From Tabrizicola sp. TH137 (GTDB lineage: Bacteria; Pseudomonadota; Alphaproteobacteria; Rhodobacterales; Rhodobacteraceae), in the NCBI RefSeq assembly GCF_002855575.1, contig NZ_PKRQ01000003.1, positions 372,001 to 436,000 on the forward strand: 64,000 nt of DNA, given 5' to 3'. The position numbers and the translations under genes are program-made. The notes beneath the pieces were generated by a model. That model did not search any database. It saw only the letters and a program-made list of their open reading frames with translations, and had not been told where the DNA came from. Shown here piece by piece: positions 1 to 8,494 of the stretch (position 1 is its first letter; every line of letters starts with the position of its first letter).

Positions 1-34
1 CGATCTCTTCGACCGCTGCCTCGTTTTCCGCCAT
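1..34 (-). CDS. 5' end of an unidentified protein (partial)
   Basis: Reading the minus strand from an ATG at 34-32, the frame stays open to the window edge and gives MAENEAAVEEI. Only 11 residues are visible, so no function can be given. It is divergent from guaD at 181, and a purine-rich stretch lies just upstream of the ATG. An acidic, Glu/Ala-rich N-terminus is all that can be said. Confidence 0.4.
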   Translation of the reverse strand, partial: MAENEAAVEEI

Positions 35-180
35 CCCGCACCCTGCCCGATTACCCCCAGCCTAGCGAAAGCTGTTTCTGCGAAACAGGGGGCATGGGGA
101 AATTTACCCATGCGCCGAAAGACCATAGGTTTGCAAGCGATGCATGACGCGCCAAAAGCGGCGGGAACAAGGGGCAGCAG

Positions 181-1476
181 ATGGCCGATATTCTTCTGGG
201 GCAGGTGCTCCGCTTCACCGCCGATCCCTTCGCGGCCGGCGAAACCGCCGCCCAGCACGAAAGCCATGGCGCCATCCTCATCGAAGGCGGCCGCATCACC
301 GCGACCGGCCCCGCCGATGACCTGCGCCGCCGCCACCCGCAGGCGCGTATCCATGACTATGGCCGCAGCCTCATCACCGCAGGCTTCATCGACGCCCATG
401 TCCACTACCCCCAGACCGCCATCATCGCCTCCTGGGGCAAGCGGCTGATCGACTGGCTGAACAGCTATACCTTCCCCGAAGAGATGCGGTTCAAGGATCC
501 CGCCTATGCCGAGGTCATCGCCAACCGCTACCTCGACCTCGCCACCGCCCATGGCACCACCACCGTCTGCACCTATGCCACGATCCATCCCGCCAGCGTG
601 GACGCCATCTTCACCGCCGCCCAGACCCGCGGCATGCGCCTCTATGCCGGCAAGACCTGCATGGACCGCAACGCCCCCGAAGGCCTGCGCGACACCGCCC
701 GATCCGCCTATGACGACAGCAAGGCACTCCTGGAGAAATGGCACGGGGTGGGCCGCCTCTCCTATGTCATCACCCCCCGCTTCTCGCCCACCTCCACCCC
801 GGAACAGCTTGCCGCGCTGGGCGCGCTCTGGCGCGAATATCCCGATTGCCTGATGCAGACCCACCTCTCCGAACAGACGGATGAGATCGACTGGGTCCGC
901 GCCCTCTTCCCCCAGTCCCGCGACTATCTCGACACCTACGAGGCGCAGGGCCTCCTGCGCGAAGGCGCACTCTACGGCCACGCCATCCACCTGACCGACC
1001 GCGAACGCGCCCGCCTGATCGAGGCCGGGGCCAGCCTCGTCCATTGCCCCACCTCCAACAGCTTCATCGGCTCCGGCCTCTTCGACATGTCCCTCGCCCG
1101 GCAGCTCCGGGTGGGCCTTGCCACCGATACCGGCGGCGGGTCCTCCTTCTCCATGCTGCACACGATGGCCGCCGCCTATGAAATCGCCCAGTTGCGCGGG
1201 CAGGCGCTGCATCCCTCGCAACTGATCTGGCTCGCCACCGTCGGCTCCGCCCGCGCCCTCCACGCCGAAGACCGCATCGGCAACATCGCCCCCGGGATGG
1301 AAGCCGACCTGACGATCCTCGACCTCGCCTCCACCCCCGCCATCGCACAGGCCAGCGCGCGGGCCGAAACGCTCTGGGAGGCGCTCTTCCCCACCATCAT
1401 GATGGGCGATGACCGCGCAATAAGGTCCGTCTGGATCGGCGGCAAACCCCTGCGGCAACCCCTTGAACTAACCTAG
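181..1476 (+). CDS. guaD: guanine deaminase
   Basis: Amidohydrolase-fold enzyme of 431 residues that hydrolyses guanine to xanthine and ammonia in the cytosol (purine salvage and catabolism). The N-terminal metal motif DAHVHYPQ gives His73 and His75. Further metal or catalytic residues are likely His228 with Glu231 in THLSE, His267/270 in YGHAIH and Asp316 in ATDTGGG. The stretch HCPTSNSFIGSGLF at 289-302 is the guanine deaminase signature and separates it from other cyclic deaminases. Length is normal for the family. The ATG at 181 follows an AAGGGG ribosome site about 7 nt upstream. The 3' side runs into the repeat array at 1620-2150. Confidence 0.93.
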   Translation: MADILLGQVLRFTADPFAAGETAAQHESHGAILIEGGRITATGPADDLRRRHPQARIHDYGRSLITAGFIDAHVHYPQTAIIASWGKRLIDWLNSYTFPEEMRFKDPAYAEVIANRYLDLATAHGTTTVCTYATIHPASVDAIFTAAQTRGMRLYAGKTCMDRNAPEGLRDTARSAYDDSKALLEKWHGVGRLSYVITPRFSPTSTPEQLAALGALWREYPDCLMQTHLSEQTDEIDWVRALFPQSRDYLDTYEAQGLLREGALYGHAIHLTDRERARLIEAGASLVHCPTSNSFIGSGLFDMSLARQLRVGLATDTGGGSSFSMLHTMAAAYEIAQLRGQALHPSQLIWLATVGSARALHAEDRIGNIAPGMEADLTILDLASTPAIAQASARAETLWEALFPTIMMGDDRAIRSVWIGGKPLRQPLELT

Positions 1477-1630
1477 GGTTTAATTCCATCAGAAAGAACA
1501 ACTGAAGGTTATCCCCGCAGATCACCCGACCACCCCCTACCCGACCAGACCGCCCCCGCACCGCCCGACTCGTCCCGCCGTCCCGCCGCCCCGCCAAAAC
1601 CCATCGAAATTCCCTTAAACTCCAACCCTT

Positions 1631-2150
1631 TAACCTTAACGCCCCGCCCCATCTTCATCTTGGCGAAAAATACTCTCAGGGGGTGAATTGGCGCAAAGCG
1701 CCAAGAGGGGGCGGAACGCTCCTTTCCCTCTGCCCCACCAAGCGCGGCCTGTCCCCCACCCCCGCAAGCCGCCCCACCCCGGCCTCCGTCCAAGCCGCAG
1801 ATCACCGCCAGAACCCAAACACTTCCCCCAAACCCCAACCCATTAACCTTAACGCCCCGCCCCATCTTCATCTTGGCGAAAAATACTCTCAGGGGGTGAA
1901 ATGGCGCAAAGCGCCAAGAGGGGGCGGAACGACCCTTTCCTTCTGCCCCACCAAGCGCGGCCTGTCCCCCTCCCCCGAAAGCCGCCCCACCCCGGCCTCC
2001 GTCCAAGCCGCAGATCACCGCCAAAACCCCAACACTTCCCCCAAACCCCAACCCATTAACCTTAACGCCCCGCCCCAGTTTCATCTTGGCGAAAAATACT
2101 CTCAGGGGGTGAATTGGCGCAAAGCGCCAAGAGGGGGCGGAACGCCCCCT
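1631..2150 (+). repeat. 213-bp tandem repeat, about 2.5 copies
   Basis: Copies begin at TTAACCTTAACG at 1631, 1844 and 2057, exactly 213 bp apart; the third is cut off near 2150. Copies are nearly identical, with scattered substitutions. Each carries CTTCATCTTGG (1653, 1866 and, with one change, 2079), then AAATACTC, GGGGGTGA and a small hairpin (copy 1: TTGGCGC 1688-1694, AAA, GCGCCAA 1698-1704). Because 213 is a multiple of three, long meaningless open frames run through the array on both strands. It fills the roughly 700-bp gap between the convergent guaD and FNT genes, and no real gene is visible in 1477-2177. Confidence 0.9.
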
Positions 2151-2177
2151 GACCTTTCTCCCACCGGCAGCGCCCCG

Positions 2178-2957
2178 CTACTTCCCCGCCATCGCCGGAT
2201 AGGCCAGGCGATAGGCCAGCGCCACGCCCCCCGCCCCGCCGATCACATTACCAAGGCTCACCCAGAGCAGGTTCCCCACGGCCCCCGCCAGCGACACCTC
2301 ACCCCCCGCAATCCAGCCCAAAGGCAGCAGGAACATATTGGCCACCGAATGTTCCAGCCCCAGCGCCACGAAAGCCGTGACCGGCCACAGCACCGCCAGC
2401 ACCCGGTCCGTCACCGACCGCGCCGCGAAACTCAGCCAGATCGCCAGACAGACCAGCGCATTGCACAGCGCCCCCCGGACCACCGCCTCGACCGGCCCGA
2501 GCCCCGCCTTGGCCTCCGCCGCCCGCAGCGCCGCCGCCCCCATCGGCCCCTCGGCCAGCCCCGCCATCCCGAAGGCCAGCGCCAGCCCCGCCGCCCCGAT
2601 CAGATTGCCGATCCAGACAATCCCCCAATTCCGCAGCAGCGCCCCCACCGTGATCCGCCGATCCACCGCCGCCATCACCATCAGCGCATTGCCGGTGAAC
2701 AGCTCCGCCCCGCCCACCACCACAAGGATCAGGCCCAGCGCAAAGACCACCCCGCCCAGCACGCGGCCGGGGCCGAAACCGGGGTCCACCCCCGCCATCG
2801 CCACGCACCAGACCGCCGCCCCGAACCCGATGAAACACCCCGCCAGCACGGCCAGCACCAGCATCCGCCCGGCGGGCAGCGCCGCCTTGGCCACCCCCGC
2901 CGTCTCGATCAGCGCGCCGATCTCGGCGGGTCTATAGGCATCCAGCGGTTCCGGCAT
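2178..2957 (-). CDS. formate/nitrite transporter (FNT) family channel
   Basis: Integral membrane protein of 259 residues of the FocA/NirC family, which move small monovalent anions (formate, nitrite, hydrosulfide) across the inner membrane as pentamers. Evidence is six hydrophobic segments and the family stretches AELFTGNALMV near residue 84-94 and the re-entrant segment LEHSVANMFLLPLG near 201-214, whose His would be the conserved pore histidine. The start ATG at 2957 has a GGGGG-rich site upstream. Substrate cannot be decided from sequence; no formate dehydrogenase or nitrite reductase gene is nearby. A 12-bp direct-repeat element shared with another locus lies about 40-80 bp upstream (2998-3035). 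Confidence 0.85.
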   Translation of the reverse strand: MPEPLDAYRPAEIGALIETAGVAKAALPAGRMLVLAVLAGCFIGFGAAVWCVAMAGVDPGFGPGRVLGGVVFALGLILVVVGGAELFTGNALMVMAAVDRRITVGALLRNWGIVWIGNLIGAAGLALAFGMAGLAEGPMGAAALRAAEAKAGLGPVEAVVRGALCNALVCLAIWLSFAARSVTDRVLAVLWPVTAFVALGLEHSVANMFLLPLGWIAGGEVSLAGAVGNLLWVSLGNVIGGAGGVALAYRLAYPAMAGK

Positions 2958-2997
2958 CGCATCCCCCCGTTGCGCACCGCCTCAATGGGCCGCACGG

Positions 2998-3035
2998 CGC
3001 GTGACCACAGTTTGCGGCACAAAACACGGCACAGC
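2998..3035 (-). promoter_or_regulatory. 12-bp direct repeats, candidate operator of the FNT gene
   Basis: On the plus strand GCGGCAC at 3014-3020 and ACGGCAC at 3026-3032 are spaced 12 bp, preceded by CGCGTGACCACAGTT. Nearly the same sequence with three repeats occurs at 38983-39034. Here it sits upstream of the FNT start on the minus strand. A regulatory role is inference. Confidence 0.4.
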
Positions 3036-3051
3036 CGATAATGGTGCAACC

Positions 3052-3363
3052 CTACTCGGCCAGTTCCCAGCCATCGGGATAGAAATCATGCGCCAGCGCA
3101 ATCTCGGTGGCCAGCCGTTCCTTGTCCCAGATCGCCTCGGGCGTCACGGGGATGGGGCCGAAACTGGCGATGACCGTCTCGCCATCCCCCACCCGCCTTG
3201 TCTTGAAACCCCTTGCTTTCAAGGCCTTTTCAAAGGCCCCCCAATTCGCATCCGTCTCTTCGACAAAGAAGATGAAGTCGATCACGGATTGCGCGGGCAG
3301 GCCCTTCACCCCCTTGAAGGTGGCAAAGGTCTCGCGGCGCTGGGCTTCGAAATTATGCGACAT
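3052..3363 (-). CDS. RraB-like ribonuclease E regulator family protein
   Basis: A 103-residue protein ending in DFYPDGWELAE, matching the family hallmark DxxPDGWEF of RraB (regulator of RNase E activity B). It also has the VIDFIFFVEETDANWGAFEKAL region typical of that fold, split here as VIDFIFFVEE and NWGAFEKAL. RraB binds RNase E and changes its RNA decay activity in E. coli; whether this alphaproteobacterial member does so is not shown. It starts 12 bp after the stop of the 8-oxoguanine deaminase gene, so the two are probably co-transcribed. No signal peptide or membrane segment. Confidence 0.7.
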   Translation of the reverse strand: MSHNFEAQRRETFATFKGVKGLPAQSVIDFIFFVEETDANWGAFEKALKARGFKTRRVGDGETVIASFGPIPVTPEAIWDKERLATEIALAHDFYPDGWELAE

Positions 3364-3375
3364 GGCCCCCGCCTA

Positions 3376-4719
3376 TCACCCCATCAGCCGCGCCGCCAGA
3401 CGCATCTGCCGCTCCACCACGCGGGGCAGGTCGATCGTCACCATCTCCCCCTCCCGAACCACCTGTTTTCCCTCGACAAACAGATGCTTCACCCGCGCAG
3501 GGCCGCACAGAAGCAGCGCCCCCACCGGGTCCCAGCTCCCCGCCGATTCGACCCCCGAAACATCCCAGACGGCCACATCCCCCCGCTTGCCCACCTCCAG
3601 CGATCCGCAATCGCTCCGCCCCAGAACCCGCGCCCCGCCCAGCGTCGCGATCTCCAGCGCCTCGCGCACCCCCATCGCATCCGCCCCGCGCGCCACGCGC
3701 TGCAACAGCATCGCCATCCGCGCCTCGCCCACCAGATTGCCCGCATCGTTCGACGCCGACCCGTCCACGCCAAGCCCCACCTTCACGCCCCGATCCCGCA
3801 TCGCCCGCACCGGCGCGATACCCGACCCCAATCGACAATTCGAACAGGGGCAATGCGCCACCCCCGTCCCCGACTGCCCGAAAAGTTCAATTTCAGAACC
3901 ATCCAGCTTCACGCAATGCGCGTGCCAGACATCCTCCCCCACCCAGCCCAATTCCTCCGCATATTGCCCCGGACGGCAGCCGAATTGGGCCAGCGAATAG
4001 GCGATATCCTCGTCATTCTCCGCCAGATGGGTATGCAGCATCACCCCCTTGTCCCGCGCCAGTACCGCCGCCTCCCGCATCAGGTCGCGGCTGACGGAGA
4101 ACGGCGAACAGGGCGCCAGCCCCACCCGCACCATCGCCCCCTCGCGCGAGTCGTGAAAGGCATCCACCACCCGGATGCAATCCTCCAGAATCGTCGCCTC
4201 CCGCTCCACCAGCGCATCCGGCGGCAGCCCCCCGTCACTTTCCCCGATGCTCATCGCCCCCCGCGTCGGATGGAACCGCAGCCCCACCTCGGCGGCGGCG
4301 GCAATCGTGTCATCCAGCCGCGATCCGTTGGGATAAAGGTAAAGATGATCCGAGGTCAGCGTGCAGCCCGACAGCGCCAGTTCCGCCAGCCCCACCTGCG
4401 CGGAAACGAACATCTCCTCCGGCCCGAACCGCCCCCAGATCGGATAGAGCGTCTTCAGCCAGCCAAAGAGCAGCGCATCCTGCCCCCCCGGCACCGCCCG
4501 CGTCAGCGTCTGATACAGGTGATGATGCGTGTTCACCAATCCCGGCGTCACCACGCAACCCGCCGCCTCCACCACCTCGCCCGCGCTGCCCAGCCCCTCC
4601 CCCACGGCGGCCACCACGCCCCCGCGGAGCAGCACATCGCCCCCCGCAATCTCGCGCCGCGCGCCATCCATGGTCACGACCGCCGCCGCGCCGCGGATCA
4701 GAATCTCTCTCTCAGGCAT
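3376..4719 (-). CDS. 8-oxoguanine deaminase / AtzB-like amidohydrolase
   Basis: Metal-dependent amidohydrolase of 447 residues. The metal motif NTHHHLYQTLTR, HTHLAEN, the HCPCSNCRLGSG stretch and GVDGSASND are typical of the 8-oxoguanine deaminase / hydroxychloroatrazine hydrolase group within the cytosine-deaminase-like amidohydrolases. Likely reaction: 8-oxoguanine to urate plus ammonia. The ATG at 4719 is chosen because GGGAG lies 6-7 nt upstream and the predicted N-terminus (MPEREILIRG) fits the family; an upstream extension to 4833 is low-complexity. It is followed 12 bp later by the RraB-like gene. A related s-triazine or isoguanine substrate cannot be excluded. Confidence 0.8.
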   Translation of the reverse strand: MPEREILIRGAAAVVTMDGARREIAGGDVLLRGGVVAAVGEGLGSAGEVVEAAGCVVTPGLVNTHHHLYQTLTRAVPGGQDALLFGWLKTLYPIWGRFGPEEMFVSAQVGLAELALSGCTLTSDHLYLYPNGSRLDDTIAAAAEVGLRFHPTRGAMSIGESDGGLPPDALVEREATILEDCIRVVDAFHDSREGAMVRVGLAPCSPFSVSRDLMREAAVLARDKGVMLHTHLAENDEDIAYSLAQFGCRPGQYAEELGWVGEDVWHAHCVKLDGSEIELFGQSGTGVAHCPCSNCRLGSGIAPVRAMRDRGVKVGLGVDGSASNDAGNLVGEARMAMLLQRVARGADAMGVREALEIATLGGARVLGRSDCGSLEVGKRGDVAVWDVSGVESAGSWDPVGALLLCGPARVKHLFVEGKQVVREGEMVTIDLPRVVERQMRLAARLMG

Positions 4720-4867
4720 GGAATGCTCCCTTCTCGCCCACCCCCTTCGGTGGATCGGGAACGGCGGGCGACAGAAGGGGGAAGGACTCGGCCCGCACCC
4801 GGCCAGCCTAGCCCTGGCCGCGCCGCAGGCCAAGCCCCGCCCGCAGCAAAACCCCTGCCCCTGCCAG

Positions 4868-4899
4868 CTTCATCTTGGCCCAAATACTCAAAAAACCAC
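4868..4899 (+). repeat. solitary copy of the CTTCATCTTGG intergenic element
   Basis: CTTCATCTTGG at 4868-4878 is followed by CCCAAATACTC, the core of the dispersed element also seen at 1653, 10710, 15903 and 16019. This copy lacks the GGGGGTGA hairpin part. It lies between two minus-strand genes. Confidence 0.6.
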
Positions 4900-4927
4900 G
4901 GCCAGACCCAGGCGCAACGCCGCAGGT

Positions 4928-5725
4928 CTAGCCCCGCAACAAGGCCAGCGCCGCCGCATGCACCTCGCGGTTCGCGGCGGCCAGCACGCGGCCCCCGTCC
5001 GGGCAGGGCCGCCCCTCCCAATCGGTGACGATGCCCCCCGCTGCCTCGATCACCGCAATGGGGGCCTGCACGTCATAGGCCTGCAACCCGGCCTCGATCA
5101 CCAGATCCACCATCCCCGCCGCAATCAGCGCATAGCCATAGCAATCCGTGCCATAGCGCGTCAGCCGCACCTGCGGAACGACACGCCGGAAGGCCGCGCC
5201 CTCTTCGGCCGTGCCCACCTCGGGAAAGGTGGAAAAGAGAATCGCCTCCGTCAGCGGCCTTGCCCCCCGGCAGCGCAACGGCGCCCGCCCCGATGGCCCG
5301 TTCACCTCGGCCCGGCCCAAGCCCCCCTCGAACCGTTCGCGGATATAGGGCTGGTCGATGATCCCGTAGATCGGCCCCTCTGCGTCCCGCACCGAAATCA
5401 GCACCCCCCAGGTCGGCGTCCCCGACAGATAGCCGCGCGTCCCGTCGATCGGGTCCAGCACCCAGGTCAGCCCGCTCGTCCCCGCCTCGGCCCCGAATTC
5501 CTCGCCCAGAATGCCATCCTGGGGACGGCGGCGCTTCAGGATGGCGCGCATCCGCTCTTCCGACAGCCGGTCGGCCACCGTCACGGGATCGAACCGCTCC
5601 GTCTCCTTGGTGTCCGCCGTCAGGTCGGCCCGCCGGAAATGCAGCAGCGTCGCCTCCCGCGCCGCATCCGCCAGTTCCGCCGCCGTGGCGATCAGCTCCG
5701 CCGCTTCCCGTTCCGACACCCGCAT
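4928..5725 (-). CDS. hisN: inositol monophosphatase family enzyme, probable histidinol-phosphatase
   Basis: A 265-residue member of the Mg-dependent inositol monophosphatase superfamily. Metal-binding motifs are visible: GEEFG near residue 75-79, DPIDGTRGY near 92-100 and YDVQAPIAVIEAAGG near 215-229. The arrangement RPQDGILGEEFG and the overall length fit the alphaproteobacterial HisN group, which removes phosphate from L-histidinol phosphate. No other his gene is nearby, so inositol-1-phosphatase is the alternative. The ATG at 5725 was chosen for the GGGGGAT site just upstream; an in-frame ATG 21 nt further out is possible. Confidence 0.72.
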   Translation of the reverse strand: MRVSEREAAELIATAAELADAAREATLLHFRRADLTADTKETERFDPVTVADRLSEERMRAILKRRRPQDGILGEEFGAEAGTSGLTWVLDPIDGTRGYLSGTPTWGVLISVRDAEGPIYGIIDQPYIRERFEGGLGRAEVNGPSGRAPLRCRGARPLTEAILFSTFPEVGTAEEGAAFRRVVPQVRLTRYGTDCYGYALIAAGMVDLVIEAGLQAYDVQAPIAVIEAAGGIVTDWEGRPCPDGGRVLAAANREVHAAALALLRG

Positions 5726-5820
5726 CCCGCATCCCCCAAAAAGCATGTCCCCCCGCGCTATCCGCACGAGGGGACCCTGGTCAAGCATTCGAAGCCGGGG
5801 TGGCAGCCCCGGCAGGGGGA

Positions 5821-6183
5821 TCAGGCCGCGTCGCTCAACACGCGGGCAAGGTCGAACAGGCGGCGGCGCTGCGCTTCGGGGATCGCGTAATAGGACCGCA
5901 CCAGTTCCAGCGCTTCCTTGTCGGCCATGAAGTCGCCCTCGGCCGCCTGCGCGCTTTCCCGGCTGTCATCCAGCCCTTCGAAGAAAAAGCCGATCGTCAC
6001 ACCCAGCGCATCCGCGATGTCCCACAGCCGCGAGGCCGAGACGCGGTTCATGCCGGTTTCGTATTTCTGAATCTGCTGGAACTTGATCCCGACCTTGTCG
6101 GCAAGTTGCTGCTGCGTCATGCCAACCATCCAGCGCCGGTGGCGGATACGCTTGCCAACATGGGCGTCCACGGGATGTTTCAT
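5821..6183 (-). CDS. XRE-family transcriptional regulator (PhrR-like)
   Basis: A 120-residue DNA-binding protein with an N-terminal helix-turn-helix: VGKRIRHRRWMVGMTQQQLA, then FQQIQKYETGMNRV and SASRLWDIADALGV (residues 9-66 overall). This is the pattern of rhizobial PhrR/SinR-like regulators. The C-terminal half is short and Glu-rich and ends LFDLARVLSDAA. The ATG at 6183 has AGGAG upstream (GAGGAGTACCAA). It is divergent from the quinone oxidoreductase gene across 344 bp of AT-richer DNA holding TTTGCAAA-like repeats. Autoregulation is plausible but not shown. Confidence 0.85.
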   Translation of the reverse strand: MKHPVDAHVGKRIRHRRWMVGMTQQQLADKVGIKFQQIQKYETGMNRVSASRLWDIADALGVTIGFFFEGLDDSRESAQAAEGDFMADKEALELVRSYYAIPEAQRRRLFDLARVLSDAA

Positions 6184-6527
6184 TTGGTACTCCTCGACAT
6201 CGTCCCCTACCATGTTACAAGCAAATTTGATGCCGAAAATTACCACCGGGCAGTTTTCCACAAGATTCGACACCGAAGAACGCAAAAACCTGTCGTTTGG
6301 GATAGTTCATTTTATACGAACGAAGAACAAGCTTTGCCCGAAAGGCCCCGCTGAACCGCAGGCTTAGCCAGGATCGACAGACTCGCGCACAAAGATTTTT
6401 GCATTTTGCATTTCGTTTTGCAACTGTCGCGCAGTGCTTTTCGCGGAATGCAACAAATTTTACTTTGGTGGCTGCCTATCCTTGCGCTATCTGCGCAAGG
6501 GACACGCCTAGGGGGAAAGGTAACCGG
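6184..6527. promoter_or_regulatory. AT-rich divergent control region with TTTGCA repeats
   Basis: This 344-bp gap between the XRE and oxidoreductase genes is markedly richer in A+T than its surroundings and encodes no convincing protein. At 6396-6424 it holds three TTTTGCA motifs. The last two (6405-6424) read on the minus strand as GTTGCAAA, four bases, AATGCAAA, close to the TTTGCAAA-N4-TTTGCAAA operator reported for the short-chain acyl-CoA regulator PccR. Both flanking promoters should lie here. Confidence 0.5.
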
Positions 6528-7505
6528 ATGCGCGCCTGGCAGATCGAAGTCCTGGGCCAGCCTGCACGCCTCCTCGACCTTCCCGATCCCCAGCCAGGCC
6601 CGGGCGAGGCGCTGGTCGCCATCCACGCCTGCGGCCTGAACTTCGCCGATCTGCTGATGGCAGAGGGCAAGTATCAGGACAAACCCGCCCTCCCCTTCAT
6701 TCCCGGCCTCGAACTGGCCGGAACCGTCCTTGCCCTCGGCCCCGGCACGGCCGGCCCGCCCCCCGGAACGCGGGTCGCGGTCTATGCCGGCCATGGCGGC
6801 CTTGCCGAACGGGGATGCTTCCCCGTCGAAAGCCTGCTGCCCCTGCCCGACAGCCTGCCCTTCGCCGAAGCCGCCGGCTTCCAGATCGCCTATGGCACCT
6901 CCCACCTCGCCCTTTCCCACAAGGCACGGCTCCAGCCGGGCGAAACGCTGCTCGTCCTCGGTGCCGCCGGGGGCGTCGGCCTCACGGCGGTCGAGATCGG
7001 CCATCTGATGGGCGCCCGCGTCATCGCCTGCGCGCGCGGGGCCGAGAAATGCGCCATCGCCCGCGCCGCCGGGGCGGATGAGGTGATCGACAGCGACACG
7101 CCCGACCTCAAGGCCGCGCTCAAGGCGCTGGGTGGCGTGGATGTGGTCTATGATCCCGTCGGCGGCCCCGCCTTCGACGCCGCCCTCCGCGCCACCCGCC
7201 CCGATGGCCGCCTTCTCGCCATCGGCTTCGCCTCGGGCAGCGTCCCGCAGGTGCCTGCCAACCTGCTGCTGGTGAAGAACCTCACCGTGATCGGCTTCTG
7301 GTGGGGTGGCTACCTCGCCGTCGCACCGCATCTGCTGCGCGACAGCCTCGCCACCCTGCTGCTCTGGCAGGCCGAAGGGCGGCTGAAGCCGCATGTCTCC
7401 CACCGCCTGCCCTTCGAGGCGCTGCCGCAGGGCCTCGACCTGCTCCGCAGCCGCGCCGCCACCGGCAAGGTGGTGATCGACATCACCCCCGAAACCGCCC
7501 GCTGA
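6528..7505 (+). CDS. NADPH:quinone oxidoreductase family zinc-type dehydrogenase
   Basis: MDR-superfamily protein of 325 residues. It has a GroES-like N-terminal half (ACGLNFADLLMAEGKY, then PGLELAGTVLALG) and a Rossmann half with the dinucleotide motif LGAAGGVGLTAVEIG near 142-156. It lacks the catalytic-zinc ligands of alcohol dehydrogenases, as quinone reductases do. Predicted role: one- or two-electron reduction of quinones or enones with NADPH, in the cytosol. The ATG at 6528 follows GGGGGAAAGG; the upstream in-frame extension to 6399 is AT-rich and non-coding in style. Divergent from the XRE regulator, which may control it. Confidence 0.85.
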   Translation: MRAWQIEVLGQPARLLDLPDPQPGPGEALVAIHACGLNFADLLMAEGKYQDKPALPFIPGLELAGTVLALGPGTAGPPPGTRVAVYAGHGGLAERGCFPVESLLPLPDSLPFAEAAGFQIAYGTSHLALSHKARLQPGETLLVLGAAGGVGLTAVEIGHLMGARVIACARGAEKCAIARAAGADEVIDSDTPDLKAALKALGGVDVVYDPVGGPAFDAALRATRPDGRLLAIGFASGSVPQVPANLLLVKNLTVIGFWWGGYLAVAPHLLRDSLATLLLWQAEGRLKPHVSHRLPFEALPQGLDLLRSRAATGKVVIDITPETAR

Positions 7506-7520
7506 CCCCCGCGCCGTGCC

Positions 7521-8372
7521 CTAGCAGCAATAGGCGTTGCGGATCTCCTGCCGCAGCAGCTCCGCCGCCTCCCCCCGCAGGGTCGGCGCCGCATAAAGGC
7601 AGATCATCTGCGCCCCCAGATCGGGCAGCGTTCCCCGCGTCTCGATCGGGAAAAGCCCCTGCGGCATCGCATTCGTCAACCGGGCCGAAATCGCCAGATC
7701 CGCCGCCACCGTCGCCTCGATGGCCTGCTCGCTCTCGCCATCCACGGCCATCTCCCAGGGAATGCCCGCCGCCTCCAGCGCCGTCACCGCCTTGCGCCGA
7801 AAGATACAGGTATCCTTGAAGCCGATCCGCAACGGCCGCTTCTGCCAGACCTGCCCTTCCTCTGCCCCGACCCAGACCAGCGGCCTGACCGCCAGTTCCT
7901 CGCCACCCTGCCCTGCCGCATCCTCGGTGGTCAGGATCAGGTCCAGCTCGCCCTTCGCGAAGGACTCCTTCAACAGCACGGTGAAGGACGACACCAGATT
8001 CACCCGCACCCGGGGAAACTGCGCCGACAGCCGCTTCAGAATGCCGGGAATCGCCGGATAGACGATGTCATGCGGCACGCCCAGGCGGATTTCCCCCTCG
8101 AAACTCGATGAGGTCAGCCGCGCCAGCGCCTCGTCATTCAAGGCCAGCATCCGCCGCGCAAAGCCCAGCAACTGCTCCCCCTCCGGCGTCAGGGTCAGCT
8201 TGCGCGCCGCCCGCGCGAAAAGCCCGAGGTTCAGCGACTCCTCCAGCCGTTTCAACTGCATCGACACCGCCGATTGCGTGAGGTTCAGCAACCCCGCCGC
8301 CCGCGTCACCCCCCCGGCATCCACCACCGCGACAAAGGACCGAAGCGCCACCAGATCCAGCACCCGCGCCAT
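7521..8372 (-). CDS. LysR-family transcriptional regulator
   Basis: About 283 residues: an N-terminal winged helix-turn-helix (LVALRSFVAVVDAGGVTRAA, then LNLTQSAVSMQLKRLEE) and a substrate-binding domain from about residue 90. The chosen ATG at 8372 has AGGGAG 7 nt upstream; an adjacent ATG (8375) and GTG (8378) are alternatives. It is convergent with the oxidoreductase gene (15-bp gap) and divergent from the DUF1127 gene, a typical LysR-target arrangement. The inducer is unknown. Confidence 0.88.
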   Translation of the reverse strand: MARVLDLVALRSFVAVVDAGGVTRAAGLLNLTQSAVSMQLKRLEESLNLGLFARAARKLTLTPEGEQLLGFARRMLALNDEALARLTSSSFEGEIRLGVPHDIVYPAIPGILKRLSAQFPRVRVNLVSSFTVLLKESFAKGELDLILTTEDAAGQGGEELAVRPLVWVGAEEGQVWQKRPLRIGFKDTCIFRRKAVTALEAAGIPWEMAVDGESEQAIEATVAADLAISARLTNAMPQGLFPIETRGTLPDLGAQMICLYAAPTLRGEAAELLRQEIRNAYCC

Positions 8373-8494
8373 CATCACACTCCCTTATGCAGGTCCAAAC
8401 AATCATTCATTTTTCAACTGCCACATCTTCCGGCATGTTTCAACCATCCTGATCGGAAAAGCCAACAGCATCATCAATCGGAATGGAAATCCTC

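Noticed and set aside
2998-3035. PHO-box-type operator
   Set aside because: The repeats are spaced 12 bp, not 11 bp, and do not match CTGTCAT.
1683-3041. Long open frame on the plus strand through the 213-bp repeats and across the FNT gene
   Set aside because: The frame exists because the repeat length is a multiple of three and the DNA is GC-rich. The product is Arg/Pro/His-rich low complexity and is antisense to a clear transporter.
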